From: Gemmatimonadota bacterium
GTDB lineage: Bacteria > Gemmatimonadota > Gemmatimonadetes > Longimicrobiales > Gaopeijiaceae
NCBI GenBank assembly: GCA_022560615.1
Contig: JADFSR010000034.1
Location: 1-45,850 of the forward strand
Length of the DNA stretch: 45,850 nt
Direction: 5' to 3'
Part shown: in pieces, positions 16,926 through 26,348 of the stretch
Numbering within the stretch: the first letter of the stretch is position 1
Layout: the number at the start of each line of letters is the position of its first letter
Notes under the pieces: generated by a model
Seen by the model: only the letters and a program-made list of their open reading frames with translations
What the model was told of the DNA's origin: nothing
The model's database searches: none
Translations under genes and position numbers: made by a program

Positions 16926-18374
16926 ATGCAATTCATCACAGGTAAGCACGTTTCTCGGAGGACGTTCGTCCGTGGCATGGGTGCGACGGTCGCGTTGCCG
17001 TTCCTGGACGCGATGGTCCCCGCCGGGCGCTCGTGGCGTGACAGCCTAGCAGCGCCCGCCAACACTCGGCTCGTCTGCATCGAAGAGTCGATGGGGTGCG
17101 CCGGCGGCAGCGACTGGGGAGATGCTCGGAACCTCTTCGCTCCGGCGAAGCTGGGCCGAGACTTCGAGTTCTCGCCGACGAGCCAGTTGGCGCCTCTGGA
17201 GCAGTACCGGGAGTACCTGACCATCGTCAGTAACACAGATTGCCGCATGGCGGAGCCGTATCGGGCTGCGGAGATCGGCGGTGACCACGACCGCTCCACG
17301 GCGGTGTTCCTGACGCAGGCCCATCCCAAGCAAACCCAGGGCTCGGATCTCTACCTCGGGACGTCGCTCGATCAGCTGCACGCGCGGCGCTTCGGACTCG
17401 ACACCGCGCTGCCGTCACTCGAGCTGTGCACGGAGCCGATCGACCGCGGTGGCGGGTGCGCCTACAACTACCACTGCGCGTACACCACGTCGCTCGCGTG
17501 GGCGTCGCCCACGCAGCCGCTCCCGGCTATCCGCGAGCCGCGGGCGGTATTCGAGCGGCTCTTCGGCGCGGGGGATACCCCCGAAGACCGCGCGGCCAGG
17601 CGCCGGACGGATCGGAGCGTGATCGACTGGATCGCGACCGAAGTCGCGAGGTTGCGCATGACTCTGGGCGCAGTGGACCGCCTGGCCATGGACGAGTATC
17701 TGGGGCACATCCGCGAGATCGAGCGGAGGATCCAGCTCGTCGAGGCGCGTAACACCAGTGGCGAAGTGCGGGAGATGCCGGAGGCTCCGTCGGGCGTCCC
17801 GGACTCGTGGGAGGAGCACATGAGGCTGATGTTCGACCTCCAGGTGCTCGCGTTGCAGACGGACCTGACCCGCGTGATCACGTTCAAGACCGGCTTCGAT
17901 CAGTCGAACAGGACGTTCCCGGACAGCGGAACTACCAAGTCGATCCACGGAGCGTCGCACCACGGCAACGTCGCGGCCGACATCATGGACTACAACCTGA
18001 TCAACACGTACCGCCTGAGTCAGGTCGGCTACTTCCTGGAGAGGATGAAGAACACGATGGAGGGTGACTCCTCCCTGCTGGACAAGACAGCGATCGTTTG
18101 GGGCTCGCCGATGGGTGATCCCAACCTCCACAACCACCGCCGATGCCCGCTCATCCTGATGGGCCACGCGAACGGCGCCCTGGAAGGCAACCTCCACCTG
18201 AGGGCCCCGGAGGGCACGCCGATGGCGAACGTCTTCGTAAGCCTGATGCACGGCATCGGGCACGATGACATGCACGGCTTCGGCGACAGCACCGGCGAGT
18301 TCTCCTTGACGTTTCCGCGCGGCGCCGTGAGCGCTGCCGGGGCCGGCAGCGTTTCCAGGGATAGGGGCGCATGA
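16926..18374 (+). CDS. DUF1552 protein, Tat-exported
   Basis: A 482-residue protein with a twin-arginine signal (SRRTFVRGMGATVALPFLDA) starting at residue 10, so it is exported folded, probably with a cofactor or partner. The body matches DUF1552: EESMGCAGGSDWG, then ATEVARLRMTL, DYNLINTYRLSQVGYFLERM and IVWGSPMGDPNLHNHRRCPL. DUF1552 proteins are nearly always encoded with DUF1592 cytochromes and are of unknown function, with a fold related to DUF1501 sulfatase-like proteins. It begins 4 bases after the cytochrome gene and overlaps the ankyrin gene by 4 bases (ATGA), indicating one operon. Confidence 0.9.
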   Translation: MQFITGKHVSRRTFVRGMGATVALPFLDAMVPAGRSWRDSLAAPANTRLVCIEESMGCAGGSDWGDARNLFAPAKLGRDFEFSPTSQLAPLEQYREYLTIVSNTDCRMAEPYRAAEIGGDHDRSTAVFLTQAHPKQTQGSDLYLGTSLDQLHARRFGLDTALPSLELCTEPIDRGGGCAYNYHCAYTTSLAWASPTQPLPAIREPRAVFERLFGAGDTPEDRAARRRTDRSVIDWIATEVARLRMTLGAVDRLAMDEYLGHIREIERRIQLVEARNTSGEVREMPEAPSGVPDSWEEHMRLMFDLQVLALQTDLTRVITFKTGFDQSNRTFPDSGTTKSIHGASHHGNVAADIMDYNLINTYRLSQVGYFLERMKNTMEGDSSLLDKTAIVWGSPMGDPNLHNHRRCPLILMGHANGALEGNLHLRAPEGTPMANVFVSLMHGIGHDDMHGFGDSTGEFSLTFPRGAVSAAGAGSVSRDRGA

Positions 18375-20284
18375 GCGTGCGACGGCTGCAGGGGGTGATC
18401 GGCGCCGTCTTCGTGGTGGCCTTGCTCTCGGGCGCGGCGCTTCCCCTCGACACACCGCTGGTGGACGCAGCGCGTCGGGGTGAGGTGGAGGTGGTCAGGT
18501 CGTTGCTCGAGAGCGGTGTCGACGTCACCGAGGCCCAAGGGGACGGCCTGACCGCGCTGCACGCGGCGGCGGAGCGCGGCCACGTCGAGATCACGAAGCT
18601 GCTGATCTCGGCCGGCGCTGAGCTGAACGCCGAGACCCGCATCGGTCGGTACACCCCATTGCACCTCGCCGGTCGCGGCGGACACGGGCGCGTAGTGATG
18701 GCGCTGGTCGAGGCCGGCGCCGACGTGAACGTCACCACCACCAACACCGGGGTCACGCCCCTTCACCTAGCGGCCGCCGCCGTCGGTGGCGAGAAGGCTG
18801 TCGCGACGCTGCTGGAGCACGGCGCGGCGGTGAATGCGCGGGAGGCCTCGTCGGGACAGACGCCGCTGATGTTCGCCGCGGCCTACGACCGCTGGGCGGC
18901 CGTCGGGGAGCTCCTGAGCCGCGGCGCGGATCCAGCGATCACCACCGAAGTCATCGATGTGCTCCGGAGCGTCGCGATCGATCGCGAGGCCAACCGTCGG
19001 TTCCGGCAGATGGTCGCGTCCCTGCGTGACAGCGAGGAAAAGGCCGCCGATTGGGAGCCGAGTCCGGCTCAGGTGCAGGCGGTGATCCGCGCTCAACGGG
19101 AGTTCCTTCTGGCCGACGATCCCGTGGGGAAGTTCGACGCGAGCGAGCTCGTGAACTACAGGCCGGATTACCCGGGCGGACCCGACGTCGCGCGTCCTCC
19201 GTACCGGGAGACGCTCGTCGGGAAGACGGGCGGCATGACGGCGCTACTGCATGCGGCTCGAGAGGGCCACGTCGAGTCGGCGCGCATGTTGCTCGATGGC
19301 GGCGCCAACATCGACCAGGTGAGCGGTGGCGACCGAACGAGCTCCCTCCTGATGGCCACGCTCAACGGCCAGTTCGACTTGGCGCTGCTGCTCGTCGAGC
19401 GCGGTGCGGATCCCGACTTGGCCGCCTCAACCGATGGGTCTACGCCGCTCTTCGCGGTGCTCCAGACACAGTGGGCACCGAAGTCGAACTACCCCCAGCC
19501 GCGGGCGCACGACAATCAGCAGGCGGAGCACCTGGACGTGTTGCGTGCCCTCCTGGAGGCGGGCGCCGATCCGAACGTGCGACTGAACACCCACCTGTGG
19601 TACTGGGAATACGGTCTCACCAAGCTGGGGATCGATCTGCAGGGCGCGACACCGTTTTGGCGCGCCACATTCGCCCAGGACCTCACGGCCATGAAGCTCC
19701 TCGCCGCGTACGGCGCGGACCCGAACATCCCTACGTCATGGCCGGCCATTGGGATGAGAGAGCGCCGGCAGCAGGATGGGCGCCAACAGGAAGACTCGGG
19801 GCTGCCGTCGATTCCTGAGGGAGTGCCGAGCGCGTATCCCGTGCATATCGCCGCGGGAGGGGGATGGCTCGGGCTCGGCGCCTTCAGCGTCCGTAGCGTG
19901 CCCGACCAGTTCATGTCGGCCTTGATGTACCTGATCGAGGAGCACGGCGCCGACGTCGACCTCAGGGACTCGTGGGGTTACACGCCACTGCACTACGCGG
20001 CGTCCCGGGGGGATGACGAGATGATCCGTTACCTGATGGCGCAGGGCGCGGACGTCGGGGCGATCACCCGCCTCGGTCAGTCCACGGCCGACATGGCTCG
20101 CGGAGGTCGCGCTGGCTTCTTCACGCGGGTGGCGTACCCGGAGACGGTGACGCTGCTGCGGAGCCTGGGCTCGACGTTGGAGTGCCTGCACACGCACTTC
20201 TTGGACACCGGAGACTTCTGTCCGGGCGCCGGCGTGACCTGGGGAAGTGAGTTGGGGTCCCGCAAGCCCGGAAGCGGCAGGTAG
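18371..20284 (+). CDS. exported ankyrin-repeat protein
   Basis: A 637-residue protein whose start overlaps the DUF1552 stop (ATGA). A signal peptide of about 25 residues is followed by ankyrin repeats: DGLTALHAAAERGHVEITKL, then YTPLHLAGRGGHG, TPLMFAAAYDRW, MTALLHAAREGHVESARMLL and GYTPLHYAASRGDDEMIRYL. An insert without repeats lies at about 200-270. The repeats bind other proteins in the periplasm or at the surface. Coupling with the DUF1592/DUF1552 pair suggests it is their scaffold or partner. The C-terminal tail has cysteines (LECLHTHFLDTGDFC) that could form a disulfide. Confidence 0.85.
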   Translation: MSVRRLQGVIGAVFVVALLSGAALPLDTPLVDAARRGEVEVVRSLLESGVDVTEAQGDGLTALHAAAERGHVEITKLLISAGAELNAETRIGRYTPLHLAGRGGHGRVVMALVEAGADVNVTTTNTGVTPLHLAAAAVGGEKAVATLLEHGAAVNAREASSGQTPLMFAAAYDRWAAVGELLSRGADPAITTEVIDVLRSVAIDREANRRFRQMVASLRDSEEKAADWEPSPAQVQAVIRAQREFLLADDPVGKFDASELVNYRPDYPGGPDVARPPYRETLVGKTGGMTALLHAAREGHVESARMLLDGGANIDQVSGGDRTSSLLMATLNGQFDLALLLVERGADPDLAASTDGSTPLFAVLQTQWAPKSNYPQPRAHDNQQAEHLDVLRALLEAGADPNVRLNTHLWYWEYGLTKLGIDLQGATPFWRATFAQDLTAMKLLAAYGADPNIPTSWPAIGMRERRQQDGRQQEDSGLPSIPEGVPSAYPVHIAAGGGWLGLGAFSVRSVPDQFMSALMYLIEEHGADVDLRDSWGYTPLHYAASRGDDEMIRYLMAQGADVGAITRLGQSTADMARGGRAGFFTRVAYPETVTLLRSLGSTLECLHTHFLDTGDFCPGAGVTWGSELGSRKPGSGR

Positions 20285-20357
20285 AGCCACTTTGGAACCC
20301 CGAATGCTGATGTCTATTGGCACTGTCGCAGTTCCATCCGTCGAGAGAGGTGTTTCC

Positions 20358-21380
20358 ATGTCGTATGCGAGTCGAGTCGGTCTGATGTTTCTTTTCGTCG
20401 GCGCCGGAGTTGGCGCGACCGCGGTCGCGTTGGACGCGCAGAACAGTGCGCCCAACCCATATCGGACGGTGCCCGGGGTCTGGGCGCCGCTTCCCGACGG
20501 CCGAGATTGGGGTTCGACCAGTCTCGTGGAGGTATCCCCGGACGGCGAGACGATCTGGGCTGTCGACCGCTGCGGAGAGAACACCTGTGTCGGTCACGAC
20601 GACCTGGACGTCGTCTTCCAGTTCGATAAGAGGGGTCGCATCCTCAAGCAGTTCGGAGCCGGAATGTTCGAGTGGCCCCATGGGATCGACGTGGACGACG
20701 ACGGCAACATCTGGGTGGCGGATGCTCGGGGGAACGAGGAGCGCGGCCGGGGCCATCAGGTGATCAAGTTCAGCCCGGAGGGAGAGGTCTTGCTGCGCCT
20801 GGGCACGGCCGGGGTGGCTGGGCGGACCCAGACCACGCTCGACCAGCCCAACGACGTGTTGGTTGCGCCCAACGGAGACATCTTCGTGGCCGACGGGCAC
20901 CCCGCGAACGGAAACAACCGGATCGTCAAGTACTCGAGTGACGGCACGTATCTCATGGAGTGGGGCGAGACGGGCGCTGAGCGTGGGGAGTTCAGGACGC
21001 CGCACGCACTCGCGATGGATGACGACGGCCTCCTCTACGTGGGAGACCGCAGCAACCGGCGGATCCAGGTGTTCGAGCAGGATGGCACCTTCGTTCGCGA
21101 CTTCTACAACATGGGGCGGGCCAGCGGCATCACGATTCACAATAACAAGCTCTACGTGGCAGACTCGGAATCCAGCTTCACGCGCAACCCGGGATTCAGG
21201 CGCGGCATCCGCGTGATGGACCTCGACACCGGCTATGTCATCGCGTTTATCCCCGATCCGGAGACCGACCCGAGCAACGCCGGAACGAGCGCTGCCGAGG
21301 GCGTCGCGGTGGACAATGACGGCAACGTCTACGGTGCGGAGGTCGGTCCTCGTATGCTGCGGAAGCACATAGCGCGGTAG
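20358..21380 (+). CDS. NHL-type beta-propeller exported protein (paralogue 3)
   Basis: ATG 20358 has GAGAGAGG seven bases upstream and gives a leader ending near VALDAQNSA. The 340-residue body is close to paralogue 1: VPGVWAPLPDGRDWGSTSLV, then GHQVIKFSPEGEVLLRLG, NGDIFVADGHPANGNNRIVK and DRSNRRIQVFEQDGTFV. It follows the ankyrin gene by 73 bases and converges on the MFS gene. Same fold and same caveat on catalysis as its paralogues. Confidence 0.8.
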   Translation: MSYASRVGLMFLFVGAGVGATAVALDAQNSAPNPYRTVPGVWAPLPDGRDWGSTSLVEVSPDGETIWAVDRCGENTCVGHDDLDVVFQFDKRGRILKQFGAGMFEWPHGIDVDDDGNIWVADARGNEERGRGHQVIKFSPEGEVLLRLGTAGVAGRTQTTLDQPNDVLVAPNGDIFVADGHPANGNNRIVKYSSDGTYLMEWGETGAERGEFRTPHALAMDDDGLLYVGDRSNRRIQVFEQDGTFVRDFYNMGRASGITIHNNKLYVADSESSFTRNPGFRRGIRVMDLDTGYVIAFIPDPETDPSNAGTSAAEGVAVDNDGNVYGAEVGPRMLRKHIAR

Positions 21381-21412
21381 GGTCAGGACGCACAGCGTTA
21401 CCTCGGGGCCAC

Positions 21413-22600
21413 TCAGCCTGGCCTCGAGTCGTGAGTCTTCAGCGCCCTCCCCGTGGGAGGCACCCGGTTCCACAACGGGATGAGCAGCAGGCCAGCGACG
21501 AGAGCGGCGACGGAGAAGCCGTAGAAGAGAATGACGGTGGTGTCGGTGCCTGGGAACCAAGCCATGAGATAGCCTGGGAGGGCCACGCCCAGGATCTGTC
21601 CGAACGAGCCCCACCCGTTGATGAAGCCAGCCGCGCTTCCTGCACCCCTCTTGGTCCCGAAATCGATGGCGGCCGTCGCGCTCAGCATCGAGTCCGGACC
21701 GTACAGGAAAAAACCGATCAAGAAGAATGCGACAAGCATCCCCCCGGTGCTGCCTGAGCTCGTCAGCGGTCCGAAGAAGAGAAGGACGATCGACAGGAGG
21801 AGAAGGCTGAGCACGCAAGCCGGAAACCGGCGCGCTTGGAAGAGCTTGTCGGAAACGAAACCGAGGGCGATCGGTGCCACGAGACCGGCCACCTCGAATG
21901 CCGCGGGAATCGCGGCTGCGAGGGCGAAGCTGTCGGACGCGAGTCGCTCACTCGCGATGACGGGACCCCAGAAGAGGATCGCGTACCGTGCGGGCTTCAA
22001 TAGAAAATAGACCAGCGCCATGACCAGTACAGGAGGACTGCGGAACACTTTCCCGATGAGGTTCCAGGATCCCTCCTTCTCCTCATCGGGCGCGTCGCGG
22101 GCATCGACTACGGCCATCGGCTCGCCGCGGTACTCCTCGATCTCTTCGAGCCCGACATCTCGCGGTCGATCGCGCTGGAGGAAGTAGAAGGGAATCGAAA
22201 TCAGGAGGAGGACGGCGGCGCCCGAAAAGAACGCCCAACGCCAATCGTCGAAGACCGAGTAGGCGACGTACCCGGCGAACGGGGATGCGACCATCCCGCC
22301 GAAGGCGTAGCTCGTGCACCAAAAGCCCATCACCCGGCCCCTCTCCTTGGACGAGAACCAGTACGCCATGTTCTTGGTCAGGGGTGCCCACCCGGTGGAT
22401 TGGCAAAGACCTTGAACGAAGAAGAAGATGCCGAGGAGAACGACCGTGGAGGAAAGCCCCATGGCCACCGCGATAGCGGTCGACGCGAGCATCCCTCCGA
22501 GCACCACTCGCCGGGGGCCGAATCGGTCGGCGGACATGCCCCACAGGAACTGGCCCAGACCGTACGCGACGCTGTAGGCGACGTCGATGTTGCTCGCCAT
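21413..22600 (-). CDS. MFS transporter, main part (first helix out of frame)
   Basis: A 395-residue frame with 11 hydrophobic spans of a major facilitator. MFS loop motif A is seen as GMSADRFGPRRVVLGG. The family resembles organophosphate or hexose-phosphate antiporters (GFWCTSYAFGGMVASPFAGY, then FINGWGSFGQILG). A usual member has 12 spans. The first span is encoded just upstream but in another frame (see 22601-22760). As it stands, translation from ATG 22600 lacks span 1 and is likely non-functional unless the shift is a sequencing error. The substrate cannot be predicted. Confidence 0.75.
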   Translation of the reverse strand: MASNIDVAYSVAYGLGQFLWGMSADRFGPRRVVLGGMLASTAIAVAMGLSSTVVLLGIFFFVQGLCQSTGWAPLTKNMAYWFSSKERGRVMGFWCTSYAFGGMVASPFAGYVAYSVFDDWRWAFFSGAAVLLLISIPFYFLQRDRPRDVGLEEIEEYRGEPMAVVDARDAPDEEKEGSWNLIGKVFRSPPVLVMALVYFLLKPARYAILFWGPVIASERLASDSFALAAAIPAAFEVAGLVAPIALGFVSDKLFQARRFPACVLSLLLLSIVLLFFGPLTSSGSTGGMLVAFFLIGFFLYGPDSMLSATAAIDFGTKRGAGSAAGFINGWGSFGQILGVALPGYLMAWFPGTDTTVILFYGFSVAALVAGLLLIPLWNRVPPTGRALKTHDSRPG

Positions 22601-22760
22601 GAACCGGCGAGAGCCCGACCGCCGGATCCTCCAGAAGCCCGAGCTTGGCCACCGAGAATCCCTTGCGCGTAAGGTAAAACCCGGCGTAGGCGAGCCAGGT
22701 GATGCCGAAGATCCGCCAGCGCCAGCGCTCGTAGACGGGGTCCGTCTTTATCGCAGCTAT
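22601..22760 (-). pseudogene. displaced N-terminal segment of the MFS gene
   Basis: The minus strand reads DPVYERWRWRIFGITWLAYA, then GFYLTRKGFSVAKLGLLED, the normal start and first helix of this transporter family. It is shifted by one base relative to the frame at 22600; the shift falls at about 22601-22612 (GLS, then FMASNID). No ATG, GTG or TTG precedes it in frame. The only early candidates are ATA codons at 22760 and 22751, seven or more bases after the amidohydrolase stop. Read as a frameshifted pseudogene or assembly error. Confidence 0.65.
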
Positions 22761-22766
22761 GCTCTC

Positions 22767-24518
22767 TTAGCTCCCCTGGCTGCTCTCATACACGATCCTG
22801 CCACCGACGACGGTCATGTGGACCGTGATATCCTTGATCTCGTCGGCGGGGACCGCGGTCGGGTCGCTCGACAGGATCACGAAGTCGGCCAACTTCCCTG
22901 CCTCGATCGATCCCTTGATGTCTTCCTCGAACACCGAAAAGGCGCTTCCCATCGTCCACACCCGGATCGCCTCTTCGGGCGATATCCTCTGCTCGGGGCC
23001 GTAGACCTTCCCCTCCGCGCTCGTGCGCGTCACCATGCTCTGAATGCGAAGCATCGGAATCGCGGCGCTGACCCCGTAGTCCGAATTGCCGGCTACAGGG
23101 ATGCCCATGTCCAGCGCCGACCGGTTGGGGTGCATCATGCCCCATCGATCGGCCCCGAACGCCTCCATCTTGTCGCCGTGCTCGTAGACATAGGAGTGGA
23201 GAACGAGGACGAGCTCGAGCTCCCTCACCTTCTGGAGAATGGCGGGACTTACCACGCTTGAATGCTCGATTCGGTGCCGGTGGTCCGGCCTGGGCAGCCT
23301 GACGAGAGCCTTCTCGAACGCCTCGAGGAGCATCGTGATCTCCCGGTCACCGTTCGAGTGGACACCCACCTGGAATCCCGCCTCGTGGATCGTGAAGATC
23401 AGGGAATCCAACTCGCTCTGGGTCTGATCGGGCGGGATCCCGTAGTAGTCTCGCTTACCCGTGGCCGGATTGATCATGTCGTAGGGCTCGAAGAGCCAGG
23501 CGGTTCTCCCCGACAGGGAATTGCCGTGATGCGCCTTGATGGGCCCAACCTTGACCCACGAATCCCCGAATCCCGTGCCGAGTCCTCCGGCCCGGAATTC
23601 ATCGAGGTACTCACTGAGGACCATCATGACCACGCGAACGGGGGATCCCGGACCCACCGCCGCCCGGAACAGACCCAGTTTCTCGGGGGTCCCCCCCGCG
23701 TCGACGACCGTCGTGATCCCGGTCTTCGCGAACTGCCGGAGCGTCCGCTGGATCCCCTCCACTTCGTCCTGCCTCGTGATAGGAGTCTCGGGCGCTGCCT
23801 GGCGGAGGACGCGGCAGGCGACCTCACGACAGACGCCGTTCGGTGTCCCATCGTCCGCTCGATCGAACGCTCCTCCGGGAGGGTCCGGCGTGTCCCGGGT
23901 GATCCCGGCGGCCCTCAGTACGAAAGAGTTCGCAACCCCGAGGTGACCACTCGAGTGCGTGAGGTAGATGGGGTGTCTGGTAGAGGCCTGATCCAGATCC
24001 GCTCGAGTGGGGTGTCGGCCGAGCTTCGTGTCCTCGTAGCGGATGCCCCGAATCCACTGACCCTCCGGAACCAGCGCTGCTTTGGCCGAGAGCGCATCGA
24101 TCAGCTCGGCCATCGAGGCGACGCTGGCCGGGCGAAGGTCCACCGTAGCGAGGGGAGACGACTCCGGATAGGTGGGCCGGGGATGCATGTGCGCATCGAT
24201 GAACCCAGGAGTGATGGTGCGTCCTTCAGCGTCGATCACCGTCGTAGATTCACCCACCCAGCGGCGGATCTCCGACGTGGAACCCACAGCGATGAACTCG
24301 TCTCCGAGGACCGCGAAGGCCTCGGCTCTGGGACGCGCGCTGTCGACCGTGATCACGTTCCCATGCAGCACCACTAGGTCGGCCCGAGCATCGGGGCCCG
24401 ATTGGCAGGCGCCCAGAGCCAAGATGCCCCACAAGCCGAGATGACGGGACCTCGCCCGCGATCCGTGATTCCATCTCCTGCCGCTGCGGGTCCCCGCACA
24501 GGTGGCTCGCTTCGACAT
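22767..24518 (-). CDS. Amidohydrolase_3 (YtcJ-like) lipoprotein
   Basis: From ATG 24518 with AAGGAGGTG upstream, a 583-residue protein with a leader ending ILALGAC (lipobox cysteine) and an Amidohydrolase_3 domain. Metal ligands are visible: HMHPR at the N-terminal GFIDAHMHP block, VHSNGDREI, and RIEHSSVV. The active-site aspartate is likely in the GNSDYGVS block. The C-terminal GSIEAGKLADFVIL is the family's closing motif. YtcJ-like enzymes hydrolyse C-N bonds in varied substrates; the substrate here is unknown. It ends 7 bases before the MFS remnant, implying co-transcription with the transporter. Confidence 0.85.
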   Translation of the reverse strand: MSKRATCAGTRSGRRWNHGSRARSRHLGLWGILALGACQSGPDARADLVVLHGNVITVDSARPRAEAFAVLGDEFIAVGSTSEIRRWVGESTTVIDAEGRTITPGFIDAHMHPRPTYPESSPLATVDLRPASVASMAELIDALSAKAALVPEGQWIRGIRYEDTKLGRHPTRADLDQASTRHPIYLTHSSGHLGVANSFVLRAAGITRDTPDPPGGAFDRADDGTPNGVCREVACRVLRQAAPETPITRQDEVEGIQRTLRQFAKTGITTVVDAGGTPEKLGLFRAAVGPGSPVRVVMMVLSEYLDEFRAGGLGTGFGDSWVKVGPIKAHHGNSLSGRTAWLFEPYDMINPATGKRDYYGIPPDQTQSELDSLIFTIHEAGFQVGVHSNGDREITMLLEAFEKALVRLPRPDHRHRIEHSSVVSPAILQKVRELELVLVLHSYVYEHGDKMEAFGADRWGMMHPNRSALDMGIPVAGNSDYGVSAAIPMLRIQSMVTRTSAEGKVYGPEQRISPEEAIRVWTMGSAFSVFEEDIKGSIEAGKLADFVILSSDPTAVPADEIKDITVHMTVVGGRIVYESSQGS

Positions 24519-24701
24519 GAGCCGCACCTCCTTCTCAGTTGTCCAACACCTCACCGTGAACCTGCGGGAAGAGCCGATGCTCCAGCAACCAGGGAGTCGT
24601 AAGCGCCCAAGGTAGGACGAGGCTCGTGCCATCCGTCGGAAACGGACGTTACGTCCCGATCTGTATGAGGAACGGGGGGATCTTCTGGTGGTAATTGACG
24701 G

Positions 24702-25253
24702 ATGGCATGCCTAGTGAGTCCGATACCGTGCGACGATCCGGTTCGATACCGTCGCTATCTCCTCGCATTAGGCGTACTCCTGGCCGGGGTTGCGTGTGGT
24801 CCGGGTGGAGAGAGCGAGGGCAGCGTCGATCGCAGTGCCGTGGAGCATCTTGTCCATCAGCTCGCGGTGGCCTGGGAGACTGGCGACACGACCCTCCTGA
24901 AGGGAGTGCTCCATGAGAGTGCGCGTCTTGCATATCCCCGACGTCGCGTGGATCGAGCCACATGGGTGCAGGAATTAGACTCGTTCTCTCAGACTCACAC
25001 CGACACGCGGATCTATGTCCACCAAATCACGGTGGATGGCCAAGATTTCGCTGTTGAATGGCAATTCGCGACGACGGATCGCGGCTCTGGGACGCGGACG
25101 GTGGTCAGCGACGCGATCATAGGCCGGGTGCAGGACGGTAGGATTATCCTGTGGAAGGAGTACCTGGACGGCCGAGTGCCTATCTTGCAGCGGGAGGGTC
25201 AACTACATCTGGAGGAGGGGGAGGAGCCGTTCCCCTGGCCACTGGTGCGCTGA
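24702..25253 (+). CDS. NTF2/SnoaL-like putative lipoprotein
   Basis: A 183-residue protein. A leader with hydrophobic YLLALGVLLAGVAC is followed by a SnoaL-like fold: VEHLVHQLAVAWETGDTTLL, then ARLAYPRRRVDR and IIGRVQDGRIILWKEYLDGR. This cone-shaped fold holds small hydrophobic molecules or acts as an isomerase. ATG 24702 has no clear ribosome-binding site; ATG 24708 is in another reading frame and cannot serve. It is divergent from the amidohydrolase, 184 bases away, and solitary. Confidence 0.7.
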   Translation: MACLVSPIPCDDPVRYRRYLLALGVLLAGVACGPGGESEGSVDRSAVEHLVHQLAVAWETGDTTLLKGVLHESARLAYPRRRVDRATWVQELDSFSQTHTDTRIYVHQITVDGQDFAVEWQFATTDRGSGTRTVVSDAIIGRVQDGRIILWKEYLDGRVPILQREGQLHLEEGEEPFPWPLVR

Positions 25254-25424
25254 CTCGCGTGCCTCGCTTGCGGTGGGCAGATTGGTTGCGCCGCACGTGG
25301 CACACCCATAGCCCCAAGCAACGTCTTTTCGCGGCTGTCGCCAGGTGGTCAAGTCCCGTCCTGCTCCAAAACCCAGCCGATGGTGAATCGGTGAGTTCGC
25401 ACCGATCTGTCTCCTCGCTGGAGA

Positions 25425-26348
25425 TCACTCTTTGTTCCCCCGGCGCCCGACTCCGCGTGGCATGGCAAGGACCAGCGTCGTCCCGCTTCTCCATCCGCGG
25501 ACCTGAACAAGGCGCGAGCTCGCCGCGGTACGGCCGCTGACCATGTCTCTGACGGTTACCGTGAAGCGGTAGCGTCCCTTGGGGAGGGCCGATTCCACGC
25601 GACGCAGCTCCCCCAGAGAGCCGTCCGCCCGGGCTGCCGACTCACCGGAGAAGAGCGCGCGGACTGCTCGGTCTTCGCCGTCAGGGTCGTCGAGGGGCTC
25701 GATCGAGATCTCGGTCTCGTACAGGTTGCCCGAGGGGAGATTGTAGATCTCGTAGTAGACGTCGAAGGAGCTTTCAGGGAACTGACTTGTGGGCAAGAGG
25801 GCGAGCGTTACTCCGCGGCGAGACCAGCCGGTCTTCGCGTCGGGCAGCCCGAACGCGATATCGCTGAGCATCAGGTCGGTGCCGCTGTAGTCGGGGATGA
25901 TGAAGGGCGTGGTATAGAGTTGCCCTCTCCCGGGCCTGGCGGCGTCGGTTACGATCAGGCGCTGTAGCGTGGTGGCTGAGGGCTGCGCCTCGACCTCGAC
26001 GTAGGTGTGCAGCAGGTGCTGCCCGGGCAGCGCACGCGGCACGCTGACGAACACGGAGTCGATGGTGGAGAATACGGAGAGCCGCGCGGTGTCGGCCAAC
26101 ACGAACCTCACGTCGAAGCGATAACGAACTCGTCTGTCGATCCTCTCGGCGCGGAGCCTCCTCACCGGCACCGCGACCGCCGCTACGACCGTGGTGCCGC
26201 CCCCGTCGCTGCGAAACGTGTACAGGTCGTAGAAGAACGGAAGAGCCCTTGGGGGAGAAGGGAGTGGCGTATCGCCGTTCCCCGCTGGCGTTGCCGCCAG
26301 AATGCAGAGGATCGGTACGAGGCCTCGAAGCATCATCAACCTCTTCAC
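25425..26348 (-). CDS. uncharacterised exported protein, coupled to the GWxTD-like gene
   Basis: A 307-residue exported protein of beta-strand-rich composition with a leader (LVPILCILAATPAGNGD). Recognisable stretches are LPFFYDLYTFRSDGGGTTVV, then FDVYYEIYNLPSGNLYETEI and KGRYRFTVTVRDMVSGRTAA. These resemble the immunoglobulin-like C-terminal half of GWxTD proteins. It starts with GTG 26348, overlapping the upstream stop (GTGA), so its translation is coupled to that gene. Function is unknown. Confidence 0.65.
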   Translation of the reverse strand: MKRLMMLRGLVPILCILAATPAGNGDTPLPSPPRALPFFYDLYTFRSDGGGTTVVAAVAVPVRRLRAERIDRRVRYRFDVRFVLADTARLSVFSTIDSVFVSVPRALPGQHLLHTYVEVEAQPSATTLQRLIVTDAARPGRGQLYTTPFIIPDYSGTDLMLSDIAFGLPDAKTGWSRRGVTLALLPTSQFPESSFDVYYEIYNLPSGNLYETEISIEPLDDPDGEDRAVRALFSGESAARADGSLGELRRVESALPKGRYRFTVTVRDMVSGRTAASSRLVQVRGWRSGTTLVLAMPRGVGRRGNKE

